Positions 36,361-47,820 of a stretch of 64,000 nt of DNA are shown in pieces. A program made the position numbers and the translations under genes. This stretch comes from Myxococcales bacterium. GTDB taxonomy: Bacteria > Myxococcota_A > UBA9160 > UBA4427. The DNA is taken from assembly GCA_014240165.1 (NCBI GenBank), contig JAAZXM010000004.1:1-64000 (forward strand). The letters are read 5' to 3'. Every line of letters starts with the position of its first letter. The first letter of the stretch is position 1. The notes under the pieces are model-generated. The model made no database searches, had not been told where the DNA came from, and saw only the letters and a list, made by a program, of their open reading frames with translations.

Positions 36361-36747
36361 TCAACCCAGCAGGTCCATGACCGCCCCGGCGATGGCTCCA
36401 AGGAGCAGAATCATCTGGGCGAGAAAGCCGATGGCGAAGCCCGTGCTGCGCTTGCTGGGATCGGCCACGTAGCCGCGGGAGTAGATCAGGCGCCCGACGA
36501 TGAAGACAGCGCCCAGCCCGGCAGCCCCGCTCTCGCTCCAGTAGTGGCCGAAGAGCAGAAGCGAGGGGATGAAGATCATCAATTGTTCGAGGGTGTTTTG
36601 CTGAACCCGGAGCCGGCGCTCGAATTCGGGATGGCCCGTTACCGCGGGCGCCTCGACCCCGTGCTTTCCCCGGGCTTGGCCGACCAGTGCGCCGAAGATG
36701 AAATATTCGAGAAGGGCCAGGCCGATGACGAGGTAGATCAGGTCCAT
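36361..36747 (-). CDS. MAPEG family membrane protein
   Basis: GVEAPAVTGHPEFERRLRVQQNTLEQLMIFIPSLLLFGHY: MAPEG signature. Confidence 0.88.
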   Translation of the reverse strand: MDLIYLVIGLALLEYFIFGALVGQARGKHGVEAPAVTGHPEFERRLRVQQNTLEQLMIFIPSLLLFGHYWSESGAAGLGAVFIVGRLIYSRGYVADPSKRSTGFAIGFLAQMILLLGAIAGAVMDLLG

Positions 36748-36833
36748 GAATTTTCTCCCATCTGCGCATATGCGGAAAGTCGCGGTTCCGAGGCGAGGGT
36801 AGCGCAGCGGTCGCGGGTCACGGCAGAGGGCAC

Positions 36834-37577
36834 TCAGAGTGCGCGCACGATGACCCAGAGTGCCGAGATGAAGGACAAGGAAAGAACCACCGGGCGAATC
36901 ATCTTTTCCGAGAGCCGGTTCTGGAGTGGCCCGGCGAGGAAATAACCCGCGAGCATGGCGGGGCTCAGGACCAGCGCCAATTTGAGTTCCGCCCAGCCGA
37001 AGCGCCCCACCGCGTAGAGGGCGGCCAGGGAGAACACCACGCCCAGAACGAAATAGCCGGCGAGGGTTGCACGCAGGCGAGCGGCGCCCTCATGTTGGTA
37101 GAGGAGCGCCATGGGGGGCCCGCCGATGGATGAGATCGTCCCCATCAGCCCTGAAACGAGGCCGGCGGTTGCAGCCGAGATCGAGGTCACACGGAAACGA
37201 AGACCGCGGAGGCTGAGAGCCACCCCGAGCAGGACCAGGAGACCAAAGGCCAGATCGAAGGATTGGGGCGAAGCCGCGGCGAGGAAGAGCGCGGCAAGGG
37301 CTGTGCCCAGGGCTCTTCCCCCAAGAGCCGGCCGGATGCCCGAGTAGTCGATATGTGCGCGGTCACGGTAGGCCACGAGACCCGTGAGAATGATACCCGC
37401 GGCGATCAAGGGGCCGGGTATGAATTCGGGGGCGATCAGCATGAGCGGCGGAGCGGCGATGAGCGCCATGCCGAAACCCGCCGCTCCCTGGAGCGCGGCG
37501 CCCACGGCGACGAGCAGCCATACGAGGATCAGAGTCGCGGGGTCGGCGGGCACGGCGGCGCACTCTAGCGGATTCAT
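36834..37577 (-). CDS. Sulfite exporter TauE/SafE family protein
   Basis: ALQGAAGFGMALIAAPPLMLI...GLVSGLMGTISSIGGPPMALLYQHEGAARLRATL. Confidence 0.88.
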   Translation of the reverse strand: MNPLECAAVPADPATLILVWLLVAVGAALQGAAGFGMALIAAPPLMLIAPEFIPGPLIAAGIILTGLVAYRDRAHIDYSGIRPALGGRALGTALAALFLAAASPQSFDLAFGLLVLLGVALSLRGLRFRVTSISAATAGLVSGLMGTISSIGGPPMALLYQHEGAARLRATLAGYFVLGVVFSLAALYAVGRFGWAELKLALVLSPAMLAGYFLAGPLQNRLSEKMIRPVVLSLSFISALWVIVRAL

Positions 37578-37610
37578 CTCGGGGCGAGTCGCCGGGGGGG
37601 TTCTTTTCTC

Positions 37611-38639
37611 CTAGAGATCGCCTTGGGTTGTCCCCGTTCCCGCCAGCAGGGCTCGCAGAGCGGGATCCGCCGCCTTGGCTTCTCTCAATTTCTGGGTGCC
37701 CCGGGCGACAGTCGGGTGTTCGTGGTTCCAGATGGCCTTCGCGTAGCTCGACCGGGCGAAGAGCCGATCGCGATAGGCGGCGACCCGGGGCCGCAGTTCG
37801 GGACCCAGGAAGACCTCGGCACAATCGGCTTCGCGCATGCGGTCGAAGATGACCACCCAGCTCACGTCGGCAAGGCTGAACATATCGCCGAGAATCCAAG
37901 GCCCGCCGTTTTTCTCGAGTTGCGATTCAAGTGCATCCAGGTGCAGGTGCATATGCCGAATGGCGGATCCGATCGCCTTCGCCGCCGGCTTCATCCCCCC
38001 CAGCCGGCGGAGACCCAAGATTTTCATGGTCAGGAAAATCATCGGCCTCTCTTTCAAACGATGAAAGAGCAAACCGACGAAGATCCGGTGGATTGGGATT
38101 TCAGCAATCATCGCGCTGAATAGAGGAATCGTGATGCCGGGGACACAGTTCCCGGCGCTCACCGACACTTCTGCGATGGGGTCGTCCCCGATCAGGGAAG
38201 CGCGGTCGACCCAGGCCTGCATTTCATCGGCCAGAGCTGCGTCGTCGGGAACCAGCGCTTCGGCGTCAGCCCCGGCGTGGTCCGCGGCGTAGCGAATCTG
38301 TTCGTGGGATTCGTAAATCGGGTGGCCGTGATGCACAAGAACCGGAACCACGCCCTGGGGGTTCACGGCGAGAAAATGCCGCGAAAGATTTTCGTAGGAG
38401 CCGGTTTCGATGAGATCGATGTGATGGCTCGCGTGGTCGATGTCGAGCTCAGCCAGGCAGACGCGGGTCTTCTTCGAGCACAGTGAAAACGAGTTGTGGT
38501 AGAGCTCGAATTCCTTGTCGAAGGGCAGGGTGATCTTCTCCTGGAGACCCGGCGGCACCGAATGGGTTCGTCGGTGGCTGCGCTCCCAGATCCACCAGGC
38601 GATCGATGCGGCGATCAGGAGAAAAATCAATGTGGCCAT
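37611..38639 (-). CDS. Glutathione S-transferase family protein with N-terminal TM
   Basis: FELYHNSFSLCSKKTRVCLAELDIDHASHHIDL...NPQGVVPVLVHHGHPIYESHEQIRYA. Confidence 0.85.
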   Translation of the reverse strand: MATLIFLLIAASIAWWIWERSHRRTHSVPPGLQEKITLPFDKEFELYHNSFSLCSKKTRVCLAELDIDHASHHIDLIETGSYENLSRHFLAVNPQGVVPVLVHHGHPIYESHEQIRYAADHAGADAEALVPDDAALADEMQAWVDRASLIGDDPIAEVSVSAGNCVPGITIPLFSAMIAEIPIHRIFVGLLFHRLKERPMIFLTMKILGLRRLGGMKPAAKAIGSAIRHMHLHLDALESQLEKNGGPWILGDMFSLADVSWVVIFDRMREADCAEVFLGPELRPRVAAYRDRLFARSSYAKAIWNHEHPTVARGTQKLREAKAADPALRALLAGTGTTQGDL

Positions 38640-38759
38640 GCTTCGACTCCTTTGGGATCAAGGAAGGACTTGGGTGCAACCTTTCGACGAGAACAGTAAC
38701 GCTCAGTTGTTTGGGGTCGAGCGCCGCAGGGCGTTTCTTCCGCCCATGGATGTGGAAAC

Positions 38760-41114
38760 TCAAGGCTTCGGGGGGCCGCCTTGGAGCTGCTTTTTCAGTA
38801 CCTCGGGGTCGCTGGTGGGTTTCTTGCAGACCTTGTTTTCGCAGACATACACCGTGCTTCGACCCTTTTGGGCGGTCTTGTAGCGCAATAGCGGGACGCG
38901 ACTCGCATGGGCGTCACGTTCGGCCCCGTCATCCACGACACTGATGACGCGATTGGGCGCGAAGCTTTGCCGGACCACATCGATCAGCGGGTCCGCGTCG
39001 CCATTGGGCCCCTTGATGAGAAGAATCTCCTTGGGCGTATCCAGGGCAAAATCCAATGCCAGCAGGAGTTCGCTGGCATTGGTCGGGCTTTTGCGAATCG
39101 CATCGCCCCGGGAGGACAGGATCTGGAGGCCGCGATTCCGGTAGTTGTCGTCTCCGGTCAGGGAGGCCAGTCGCAGCAAGTTGAGCGCTTCCACCGAATT
39201 GCCCGACGGAATGGCGCCATCGCGGAAGGGTTTTTCACGAACCAGGAGAACCTCGGAGTCGTCGGCGGTTCGGAAATAACCCCCCATGGGATCCGCGTAG
39301 TGGGTGTCGAGTACTCCCTGAAGCGCGATGGCTTCGTCGATCCAGCGGATATCGGGAGACGCTTCGTAGAGATCCAGCAGCCCCGCGATCATGAAGGCGT
39401 AATCGGATAGGAAGGCGGGCCCCGCCGCTTTGCCCTGCAGCCAGATCCTTCGGAGCCGGCCGTCGACTCGCATTTGATCGAGTACGAATGTCGCCGCCGC
39501 GCGTGCGGCTCCAAGGTAGCTTTTCTGGTTCAGCACGAACCCCGCTCGGGCGAAGGCCGAAATCGCCAATCCGTTCCACGCCGCGATGATTTTGTCGTCG
39601 CGCAAAGGAGCCGGTCGCTGGCCGCGAGCGCTGAGCATTTTCATATTCGCCGCTTCGATATTCGCGATCAACTGGGCCCGAGGCATTTCGAGTTCTGCAG
39701 CGAGTTCATCCGGGTTTTTCCAGGTTCTCAAGACGCTGCGCCCGTCGACATCGCCCGCGGTGCTGACCCCGTACCAGAGCCGGAATTGGCTGCCCACGGA
39801 GGGGCCGAGAATCGCGTCGACCTCGTCGGGGGTCCATGTGAAGTAGAAGCCTTCTTCCATTTCTCCGCCCGGGCCCACGCTATCTGCATCTGTCGCCGAG
39901 TAGAAGGCGCCGCTGGGCGCTCCGAGCTCGCTTTGGACGTAGTCCAGAATCGAGCGCGTGATATCCGCGAAACGTTCATTCCCGCTCTGTTGCCAGCCTT
40001 CGAGGTAGGCGTTCGAGAGAAGCGCCTGGTCGTAGAGCATCTTTTCGAAATGGGGAAGAAGCCAGCGCTCGTCGGTGGAGTAGCGGTGAAAGCCACCAGC
40101 AAGTTGATCGTGAATCCCACCGGCAGCCATCGCGTCGAGCGCCCGAGTTGAAATGTCCAGAGCTCGCGGATCGCCGCTGCGGCGGTGCCAGCGCAATAAA
40201 AGGGGGATCGGGAGGCTGGAGGGAAATTTAACCCGCTGGCGTAATCCCCCCCAATCATCGTCGGCCAGGGCCTCGTAGCGCCGAAAGGTGGCTTCGAGAT
40301 CCGCAATCTTGGGCGATGAACTGGAAGTGGTATCGCGCCCGGCGAGTTGGAGCGAGAGTTCTCGGGCAACGGCCTGGGCGTGGGCACGGAAGCGTTCGGG
40401 GTTTTCCGCGTATTGCTCATGGATGCGCTTGAGGATCTGCTTGAACCCAGGGCGACCTCGCTGGTCAGCCGGAGGGAAATAGGTGCCCCCGAAAAACGGG
40501 GTGCGGTCGGGCGTGACCCACACGTTCAGCGGCCATCCGCCGTCGATCCCCATGGCCTGGACTGCGCTCATATAGACCGCATCCACATCGGGCCTCGCTT
40601 CCCGGTCGACCTTGATGGCGACGAAATTCGCGTTCAGGTATTCCGCGGTTTCGGGATCATCGAAGGATTCCTCCTCCATGACATGGCACCAATGGCAGGT
40701 GGAGTACCCGATGCTCACCAGGACAGGGACGCCCCGGCGCCGAGCTGCGGCGAAGGCCTCATCTCCCCATGGATACCAGTTGACCGGGTTGTGGGCGTGC
40801 TGCTGCAGGTAGGGGCTGGCTTCGAGAAGAAGGCGATTGGAGTAGACGGGAGCGCCATCGGATCCGAGATTTCGCGTCCTCGGCTCGTAGTCGGGACCCC
40901 GCGCTTTCAGCGTCTCGGCCAATTTTTTCTGCAGTGCCGCGTCCAAGGGTTCGGCGCCGGGCGGCGATCGAAACGCGGAAGAGGCCTCTTTGCTCTCGGT
41001 GGTGAGCCCAAGCAAGGGGATGCAAGCCAGAAGCAAGGCCAGGCTCTGGCCTAGCCGATGGCTTGCGCTCTGCCCCCAGGGCAGGGGGCATTTATTGGGA
41101 GATTGATCCGCCAT
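38760..41114 (-). CDS. DUF255 thioredoxin-domain protein (YyaL/SPATA20 family)
   Basis: [63 protein letters not shown]. Confidence 0.95.
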   Translation of the reverse strand: MADQSPNKCPLPWGQSASHRLGQSLALLLACIPLLGLTTESKEASSAFRSPPGAEPLDAALQKKLAETLKARGPDYEPRTRNLGSDGAPVYSNRLLLEASPYLQQHAHNPVNWYPWGDEAFAAARRRGVPVLVSIGYSTCHWCHVMEEESFDDPETAEYLNANFVAIKVDREARPDVDAVYMSAVQAMGIDGGWPLNVWVTPDRTPFFGGTYFPPADQRGRPGFKQILKRIHEQYAENPERFRAHAQAVARELSLQLAGRDTTSSSSPKIADLEATFRRYEALADDDWGGLRQRVKFPSSLPIPLLLRWHRRSGDPRALDISTRALDAMAAGGIHDQLAGGFHRYSTDERWLLPHFEKMLYDQALLSNAYLEGWQQSGNERFADITRSILDYVQSELGAPSGAFYSATDADSVGPGGEMEEGFYFTWTPDEVDAILGPSVGSQFRLWYGVSTAGDVDGRSVLRTWKNPDELAAELEMPRAQLIANIEAANMKMLSARGQRPAPLRDDKIIAAWNGLAISAFARAGFVLNQKSYLGAARAAATFVLDQMRVDGRLRRIWLQGKAAGPAFLSDYAFMIAGLLDLYEASPDIRWIDEAIALQGVLDTHYADPMGGYFRTADDSEVLLVREKPFRDGAIPSGNSVEALNLLRLASLTGDDNYRNRGLQILSSRGDAIRKSPTNASELLLALDFALDTPKEILLIKGPNGDADPLIDVVRQSFAPNRVISVVDDGAERDAHASRVPLLRYKTAQKGRSTVYVCENKVCKKPTSDPEVLKKQLQGGPPKP

Positions 41115-43920
41115 GTTGCCCGCGCTGGCTGGTGTTGATCCAGAAGAATCCGGAGATTAGCAACAACAGGGCGATGATGGGTGCGAACCAATCCGAGAGG
41201 GGAACCGCGTAGGCCAGCCCAGGATCCGAGATATCGATCGAGTCGATGGATCCCGAGACGACGATGGTGTCTCCGTCTCCGGTCGCCACCACACCCATGC
41301 CGCTCAGAACCGGGTGGGTGGTCACTGCCTCCGCGAATTTGGCGGCGATATCCATTGCGGTTTCGCCGGGCAGGGTAGCGATGGAAACAGATTGACCCTC
41401 CACAATGAGTTGGGCACTTCCGCCCTGGGCGACGCCCTGGAAGAGGTACGACTCCTCGATCCGGCAGGTTCGGGAGCAACCATCCAGGTCGATCAGGTTT
41501 GTATCGTCACACTGTTCACTGGCAGCCAGGTTCCCATCGGCACAGAATTCGGCGCACTCCGCGGGAAGCGTGAAATCCTCGGCGGGCGCGAGCAGGGAAG
41601 GGTCGGTGGAAACACTTGCGCCGTCGCCCAGGCCTCGCTTGGCGAAGCCTCTCCATAGCAGGCAACTGTTGGCACCAGCGGTGGCGTTGTCCTCGGCGGT
41701 CAGGATCGCATCCCGCGCTTCAATGAATGTGGGGTTGCACGGCTGCATCTTCAGGCCGTCAATGACGAGCTGTAGTGCCAGATTGTTGCCTCCCGACCCA
41801 TTGTAGATATCCGGATCGAAACCATTGGCGCCCACCAACTCCCAGAAAACCTCCCAGAGCGTGGCCGCCCAGACTTCGCCCATGCCATGGGGGGCGGGCA
41901 AGGTGGTTATATCCGCCAGGGTGTGGGTGTTGATGGTCATATCCGTGCTGTAGGGCTGAGTTCGGATTCCGCTGCCGGTGGCTTCGGATTGTCCGAGCAC
42001 ATAGGTTCCGACGGGCTTCCTCTCCGCGCCTGTATCTCCTGACTCGGCGTTAAAAAAGAGGGTGAAGAAATCACTCCAACCCTCGCCCATGCCCTCGCTT
42101 TGGGCGTCTACAAGGCAATTGGCGTTGGAAGCCCCGCCCGTCAGGCGAGACGTGACGCCGTGGCCGAATTCATGAATAATGATTCCGGCGTCCAGCGCAC
42201 CATCACGCATGGGCGAGGACGAAACTGACCCGGCCACGGGTGCCGGCGCGGATCGGATGGTTGCGCCATCGCCCTGACCGATGAATAGCGCTGGGATCGT
42301 AATTGAGGGATCCGTGCCTCCCATCGTCAATACCGTATCGTCCAGGTTGTTGGCCACGATGACCGCGGTAGCGCCAGCATTTTGGGCGTTGATCACCTTG
42401 TCGGTAAAATTACAGCTCCCACGATCGATCAGAGCGATATTTCCGTCGATCGCTCCGTCGTTGCTGAGCTCCGTACAACCGTCGGTGGTGCTTGGCCCCA
42501 ATCCATCTGCACTGTCGAGCGCCAACACAATTTCGCCACTGATCGGAGTCGCCGGAGGGGCCGGTCCGAATTGCGCCGAGCCCGCAATATAGAAATCCGC
42601 GATCCCGGCCGGCGCGGTCACCTCGAGCCTGACGGGTGCGGTGAAGAGAAACATTTCCAGCCTTCCGGCGAAGCCGTCGGGGGGCGCGCCGAAACTCGCG
42701 TTGTCGATGGATGCGCCGTCCTGCGCATCGGCAACGACCGGATCCGCGCCAAGGCCGCCTCGGTCGTAGTTGTGAAGTTGGAAATTTCCGCTCGCCTCAT
42801 CAAATCCGTATTGGTAGAAGACATCGTGGGCGATGTTGACCCAATAGTAGAGGTTCGTAATGGACGCGGATTGATAGGTCGAAGGGTCATGGGAGAGATC
42901 CAGGGGAAACTCGAATATCAGGTTCGGCCCACCGACCGGCCGGAAGCCACCGACATCATTTGCGTCCGTGTCCTCCTGGGCATAGACATTATTTCCCCGT
43001 GTGTCGGTGAAATCTGCTCCCGGTATTCCATTGGCGTCGTGCCATCCCAAGGGAGAAGCGATGGGGTCTGCGGTCAGCGTCGGCGGAGAGGTGATGATAT
43101 GGGCACCCTCGTCCGGAGTCAGTACGGGCGGGGGTCCGAAGACTTTATAGGTCTCGTGTGAGATCCAATCCGATTGGGCAAGGATGTCGCCGTTCTCCGC
43201 ATCAACCTGGAGATTCCACCAATGGAGTCCATCGGGCGTGCGGATGACGAGGTCCCAGGCGAGGCGGAGCCCGTCCTCGAAGGGTTGGTAGACGAGTTTG
43301 GCTGGAATGGGATCTCGGGAGACATTCCCTCCAGCCATCGTGATCTGGGTTTGAGGGCCTCGTGGGTTGCCGAGAAATTCGATGTCATCCGGGATCGGAA
43401 GGTCGAGTTGAAAAGAAACTTCGATGAGGGCTTCATCGGCACTCAATACAGGCCTGCGGCGATTCGCCTTGCCGTCCGCCCCGGGGATGAAGTCGCTCCA
43501 GCGACCGAAGACACGCCCCCGGCGATCGACAGCGAGTCCCATATTTGCGCCATTGATCGGAATGCCGTTCACGCGTTGACGAAAATTCAGATGTGTAGTC
43601 TCGGTGTGCCGTGATTCGTGTTCACGACTCTCGATATCGTCGACGTCTTCGAGTTCGAGTCCGAGTTCGTCGCAGTTATTCTCGATATGCTCGCGGGCAA
43701 CATTCGCACGCCGCCCCCATCGGGGTTCGGACGAATCGTCCTCGGAGTCATCCAGGGGTGTGGCGTGGGCGGAGAGGCCTGAAAGAAGAAGCAGCGAAAG
43801 CAGTGCCGGGGCAACGAGAAGGCTTGCCAGCGCTCGCCGAATTTGCGACGTCGAACGGGCGTGTCGATCTCCGCTGTCGCTTCTGGGGCACGCGGGCGGG
43901 CAATGGCGGCCAAGTATCAT
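41092..43920 (-). CDS. M36 (fungalysin) family metallopeptidase with PA insert, Cys-rich repeat and C-terminal TM
   Basis: [14 protein letters not shown] (HExxH), PA-like [57 protein letters not shown]-terminal [28 protein letters not shown]. Start chosen at ATG 43920 before a signal-like segment. Confidence 0.88.
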   Translation of the reverse strand: MILGRHCPPACPRSDSGDRHARSTSQIRRALASLLVAPALLSLLLLSGLSAHATPLDDSEDDSSEPRWGRRANVAREHIENNCDELGLELEDVDDIESREHESRHTETTHLNFRQRVNGIPINGANMGLAVDRRGRVFGRWSDFIPGADGKANRRRPVLSADEALIEVSFQLDLPIPDDIEFLGNPRGPQTQITMAGGNVSRDPIPAKLVYQPFEDGLRLAWDLVIRTPDGLHWWNLQVDAENGDILAQSDWISHETYKVFGPPPVLTPDEGAHIITSPPTLTADPIASPLGWHDANGIPGADFTDTRGNNVYAQEDTDANDVGGFRPVGGPNLIFEFPLDLSHDPSTYQSASITNLYYWVNIAHDVFYQYGFDEASGNFQLHNYDRGGLGADPVVADAQDGASIDNASFGAPPDGFAGRLEMFLFTAPVRLEVTAPAGIADFYIAGSAQFGPAPPATPISGEIVLALDSADGLGPSTTDGCTELSNDGAIDGNIALIDRGSCNFTDKVINAQNAGATAVIVANNLDDTVLTMGGTDPSITIPALFIGQGDGATIRSAPAPVAGSVSSSPMRDGALDAGIIIHEFGHGVTSRLTGGASNANCLVDAQSEGMGEGWSDFFTLFFNAESGDTGAERKPVGTYVLGQSEATGSGIRTQPYSTDMTINTHTLADITTLPAPHGMGEVWAATLWEVFWELVGANGFDPDIYNGSGGNNLALQLVIDGLKMQPCNPTFIEARDAILTAEDNATAGANSCLLWRGFAKRGLGDGASVSTDPSLLAPAEDFTLPAECAEFCADGNLAASEQCDDTNLIDLDGCSRTCRIEESYLFQGVAQGGSAQLIVEGQSVSIATLPGETAMDIAAKFAEAVTTHPVLSGMGVVATGDGDTIVVSGSIDSIDISDPGLAYAVPLSDWFAPIIALLLLISGFFWINTSQRGQHGGSISQ

Positions 43921-44345
43921 TCTGCTTGGAAAGAACAAGATTGAAATCCTCAGAGCGCCCCAAGAAGGGGAATTGGCGGGTCTTCTGATACTGGCCACCG
44001 GAGCGGAGTTCGCATGCGCCGGCCAATGCGACGCAATGCGTGCGCATGAGTTATCTATCGACCTGCGACAACGAAACAAGAGTTTTCGATGCCGGGATTT
44101 CCACCCTCGATCAGGAAAGGGGCGAGCCAGGGTCGCAAGAATTCCAGTAGCTGAAATCAGACTGCAAATTGGTCGAATTTCCCAGGGTGCTTGCCGGTCG
44201 GCTGCTTTTCGCTTGCCTTCCACGTTGGGGGGGGGAATTGGGTCGGAATTCGGGTCCGCTGGGAGATGGCGGAAGCTCAGGCGGGCTCCCGCTATGCTGC
44301 TTCCCATTGGGGCGAAAGACCGAAGATCCCCGGAGAGCTTTTGGA

Positions 44346-45113
44346 ATGTCCGCGAAGATGATTCGGACGGAAACCCACTCGATTCGGACCACCATCGATG
44401 GCCGTGGCTCGCCCGATTGGGTTTGTCTCCACGGTCTGGCTGACCGCCTCGAGATCTGGGATCACCTGGCTCCGAAGCTGGCCGAGCGCGGCAGGGCGAT
44501 TTGCATGGATCAGCGAGGACACGGTGGATCAGGCGCACCGGCCGGCCCCTACGATAGGAAGGATCTGGCGAAGGACGTTATCGCCGTGCTCGACGCTTTC
44601 GAATCCGAGCGCGCGCTTCTCTTGGGTCACTCCATGGGGGGCGTCGTTTCCATGGTGACCGCATTGGAATATCCCGAGCGCGTGGAAGGCCTCGTCCTGA
44701 TCGGGACCGCGAGCCAATGCAGCGAGAAGGCGGCGTCGTGGTATGGCAAGATCGCAAACTCGGGCGAGCAGGACGGTATCGATGGTTTGCGTCGCACTAT
44801 CTACGGTGCAAAGAGCCGCAAGGAAATCGTTGCCGATGCCCAGGGCATAGCGGCGGTGACGCGCACGCTTGCGAGTCTTCACACCGAACCGCTTACGCCC
44901 CTGCTTTCAGCGATCGATTGCCCCGTCCTGCTGATCGTGGGCAAAGATGACCCCATGGGCCCCAAGGCCTCCTCGATCATCGCCGAGGTGCTGCCCCAAG
45001 CAGACTTGGTCGAAGTCGAAGGGTGCGGCCATTGGGTGCAAAAGGAAGCCCCGGCGCGCGTTCTCGACGCGGTCGATCGTTGGCGCTCGGGTTCTAGTCC
45101 CGGCCCTCGCTAG
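44346..45113 (+). CDS. Alpha/beta hydrolase
   Basis: WVCLHGLADRLEIWDHLAPKLAERGRAICMDQRGHGGS...LLGHSMGGVVSMV. Confidence 0.9.
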   Translation: MSAKMIRTETHSIRTTIDGRGSPDWVCLHGLADRLEIWDHLAPKLAERGRAICMDQRGHGGSGAPAGPYDRKDLAKDVIAVLDAFESERALLLGHSMGGVVSMVTALEYPERVEGLVLIGTASQCSEKAASWYGKIANSGEQDGIDGLRRTIYGAKSRKEIVADAQGIAAVTRTLASLHTEPLTPLLSAIDCPVLLIVGKDDPMGPKASSIIAEVLPQADLVEVEGCGHWVQKEAPARVLDAVDRWRSGSSPGPR

Positions 45114-45124
45114 GCGAGGCCGGC

Positions 45125-47092
45125 TCAGGAAGCCCCAGAGAGTTCGGTCACTGCCTTCAGTAATTCGGCTTTGCGCACGGGTTTTCGCAAAACTCGATCA
45201 ATGAAGGAGATGTCGGGGAATTCGGCCAGGCCGCCTTCGAAACCCGTCAAGAGCAAGATCCGGGTTTCCGGTGCAAGGGATCGAACTTGCTCGGCGAACT
45301 CCACGCCCGAAAGCTCGGGCATTCGAAGATCTGTGATCACGAGGTCGAAGGTTTCGTTTTTTACGATTTCGATCGCTTGAAGGGGGCTGCAGAAGGTTTT
45401 TGGGCTGTAGCCCATGCTTGAGAGCATGGCCGCGTGGGCTTTGATGACCGCCTCGTCGTCATCCACGAGAAGGATTCGCAGATCCGAAGACTGATGCTCA
45501 TCGGGATCAATGGAGTTGGTCAAGGGGGTGGTCAAGACCTTGCGCTTCAGGAGGATCCTGACAGAAGTGCCCGACCCGGGGCTGCTCTTGATTTCGAGTC
45601 TCCCCGAGTGGGAAAGGGCCGTATTGTTCGCCATGGCGAGGCCGAGCCCCGTTCCCTTTTCGGCTTTTGTGGAAAAGAAGGGCTTCAGGCAATCTTGACG
45701 GGTCTCTTCGGACATCCCCGTTCCGTTGTCGGAGACCTCGATGCAGATCAAATCGTCAGCTGTCCGGCTGGAGACGCGAATCTGCCCGCCATCGGGCAAA
45801 GCGTCAACCGCGTTGAAGATGAGGTTGAGCAGGGCCTGCCGCACTTCCGGAGGGTTGCCCACCGTCGTGCCCACGTTGCCAAGTTCGGTCAGGACTTCGA
45901 TGCCTTGCTGGCCTATGCCATCGCGAACCCTCCAGCGAGGCTCTGCCATCGCGACCGCATCTTGGACCATTTCGTCGATCTCAATCACTTCTGAGATCTT
46001 CGAGCTATCGGCGGACCGCGTAAATGCTTGGAGGCGCTCGATGATCCGGGCGGCATCCTCCGCCGCTGTCTTGACGATGGTCAGAAGTTCCAATCGCTCG
46101 GCTTTGTCGAGGTCGGGCTGGTCGAGCAAGATGGAACAGTAAGATGTAATTGGGACGAGGACGTTGTTGAAATCATGCGAAATTCCTCCAACCATCTCGC
46201 CCAGGGCCGTAAGGCGCTCCTTTTGGACCAGGGCCAACTGGGTTTTTCGGAGTTCCTCGACGCTCTTCTCCAACTCAGTATTCGCTGTTTCGAGCGAGAC
46301 CTGGGTTTTCTGGTGCTCGGCAACCTGACCGGCGAGGGCTGCGGTTCTTTCCCGGACCGTTTCCTCCAAAGAGAGAATCAGCCTCCGAACGCGTTCGGAA
46401 ATCAGGCGAAACTCCGTTGGTCCCGAGATCGTTTTATCTGTGGGGACGTCGGAGCCCACCTCGTATTCGACGAGTTCCGCGAGTGAGTCCACGCCCCCCG
46501 CGAGGCGGCGCGACGACCAGAGGACGAGTAGGAAAAGGAATGCCCCGTAGGCGATCAGGCTGGCCCCTTGGGTGGATTCCTGGAGGCTTCTCTGGCGGGC
46601 CAGGTCCGCCGTATCCGTCTCAAAGCGCATCACGGTTCTGTTGATGAGAACGTCGAGTCGCGCGGCCACCCATTCGAGATTCTGCTCCGCGACCTCGACT
46701 TCCTTCTTCGAAGGCCGAGTGCTCGCTTTGGAAATCAGGTTGGACAGGATCTCGCGTGCGCGGTGGAGCCGACCCCTGATCCCGCGAAGGTCCAGGACAT
46801 CATCTTCAACGACTTGAACCTCGTTGAGCGATCGGATGAGGTTGTCGACCTGGGACAGTGCGTCTCCGCCGAGATAAGTGATCTCGCTGAAGACCACCAG
46901 ATCATAGGTGACGAGAAAACGGCCGTAAGAATCGGATATATGTCTGAGCTTCTCGAGGGTGAGCGATTCGCTTCCGATTTTCTGGCTGCGCACCTCAAGG
47001 TCGGTATGCCAGCGGTCGTTGGCGAAGGTGAGCGCGCCGCCGCCGATAGCTACGGAAAAGAGCAGCAGCAGTAAGTGGGCTCTAAGGCTCAT
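45125..47092 (-). CDS. Hybrid sensor histidine kinase/response regulator
   Basis: GGISHDFNNVLVPITSYCSILL; VRQALLNLIFNAVDAL; DNGTGMS; GTGLGLAMA; receiver LRILLVDDDEAVIKAHAAMLSSMGY...DLVITDLRMPELSG. Confidence 0.92.
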   Translation of the reverse strand: MSLRAHLLLLLFSVAIGGGALTFANDRWHTDLEVRSQKIGSESLTLEKLRHISDSYGRFLVTYDLVVFSEITYLGGDALSQVDNLIRSLNEVQVVEDDVLDLRGIRGRLHRAREILSNLISKASTRPSKKEVEVAEQNLEWVAARLDVLINRTVMRFETDTADLARQRSLQESTQGASLIAYGAFLFLLVLWSSRRLAGGVDSLAELVEYEVGSDVPTDKTISGPTEFRLISERVRRLILSLEETVRERTAALAGQVAEHQKTQVSLETANTELEKSVEELRKTQLALVQKERLTALGEMVGGISHDFNNVLVPITSYCSILLDQPDLDKAERLELLTIVKTAAEDAARIIERLQAFTRSADSSKISEVIEIDEMVQDAVAMAEPRWRVRDGIGQQGIEVLTELGNVGTTVGNPPEVRQALLNLIFNAVDALPDGGQIRVSSRTADDLICIEVSDNGTGMSEETRQDCLKPFFSTKAEKGTGLGLAMANNTALSHSGRLEIKSSPGSGTSVRILLKRKVLTTPLTNSIDPDEHQSSDLRILLVDDDEAVIKAHAAMLSSMGYSPKTFCSPLQAIEIVKNETFDLVITDLRMPELSGVEFAEQVRSLAPETRILLLTGFEGGLAEFPDISFIDRVLRKPVRKAELLKAVTELSGAS

Positions 47093-47181
47093 CGGAAACG
47101 TGAACCCCACCGATACGGCTTCGGCCGGGAGCGCGCCCAAGACGTTTGAGAAAGTGGCGAGCTTGGTTGGCGTTCTTCATT

Positions 47182-47802
47182 TCAGGAAGCTTCCGCCGAG
47201 ATTCCCAGGCCCCGGAGCTTGAGTTCCCATACGGTTTCCGTCACGGAGATCGTTTTCAACGCAGATTGGATGACCCGGATAGCGAGATCTTCTGCCCCTG
47301 GCGCAACCTGAAGCAATTCACCGTTGAGATGGGTCCCCTCTTCGTCGAGCATCGCTCGGAGTTCTTCGAAATTCTTTCCACGGATTTGATCCTGAAAAGC
47401 CTTGCTTTCCACCAGTTGGCGAGATGAGTCGCGTGATCTCTGAAAATTCATTTCGATGACGCGTAGTTCGGAATCGAAAGTCCAGGCGATTTCAGTCAGG
47501 CCCCAGCGGCCGCGTTCGGTTCGAACGTGAACGATGCCCAGCAGGGAGTCGTCCGCAGCGAAGGCGGCGTAGAGCGTATGCGTTCCCAATTCGTTTTGGT
47601 GAATCGTGAAGGGGAGTGAGTCGAGAATCGCGTTTCGATCCTGGGGATGAATCTCGCGTACGAAGGACCGGTAATGGTCAAGCTCAGGAAAAGCCGCTTG
47701 AATCGCGCTCACCGGATCCCTCAGCGAACAGTAGGCTTGGCCGATGGCCAGCGAGGGCACGAGGCAGAGAAGCGTGGCGATAAGAATTGAGAATGCTTTC
47801 AT
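47182..47802 (-). CDS. Exported hypothetical protein, weak FMN-binding-domain-like resemblance
   Basis: Signal peptide MKAFSILIATLLCLVPSLAIGQA; GIVHVRTERGRWGLTEIAW...ESKAFQDQIRGKNFEEL. Family tentative. Confidence 0.6.
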   Translation of the reverse strand: MKAFSILIATLLCLVPSLAIGQAYCSLRDPVSAIQAAFPELDHYRSFVREIHPQDRNAILDSLPFTIHQNELGTHTLYAAFAADDSLLGIVHVRTERGRWGLTEIAWTFDSELRVIEMNFQRSRDSSRQLVESKAFQDQIRGKNFEELRAMLDEEGTHLNGELLQVAPGAEDLAIRVIQSALKTISVTETVWELKLRGLGISAEAS

Positions 47803-47820
47803 GGCAGGACTACTTTCCGG

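Noticed and set aside
42382-43161. 259-aa plus-strand ORF
   Set aside because: Antisense to the M36 peptidase coding region; shadow ORF.
43921-44538. N-terminal extension of the M36 ORF to 44538
   Set aside because: Would overlap the opposite-strand hydrolase start, and the extension lacks a signal-like segment; start set at 43920.
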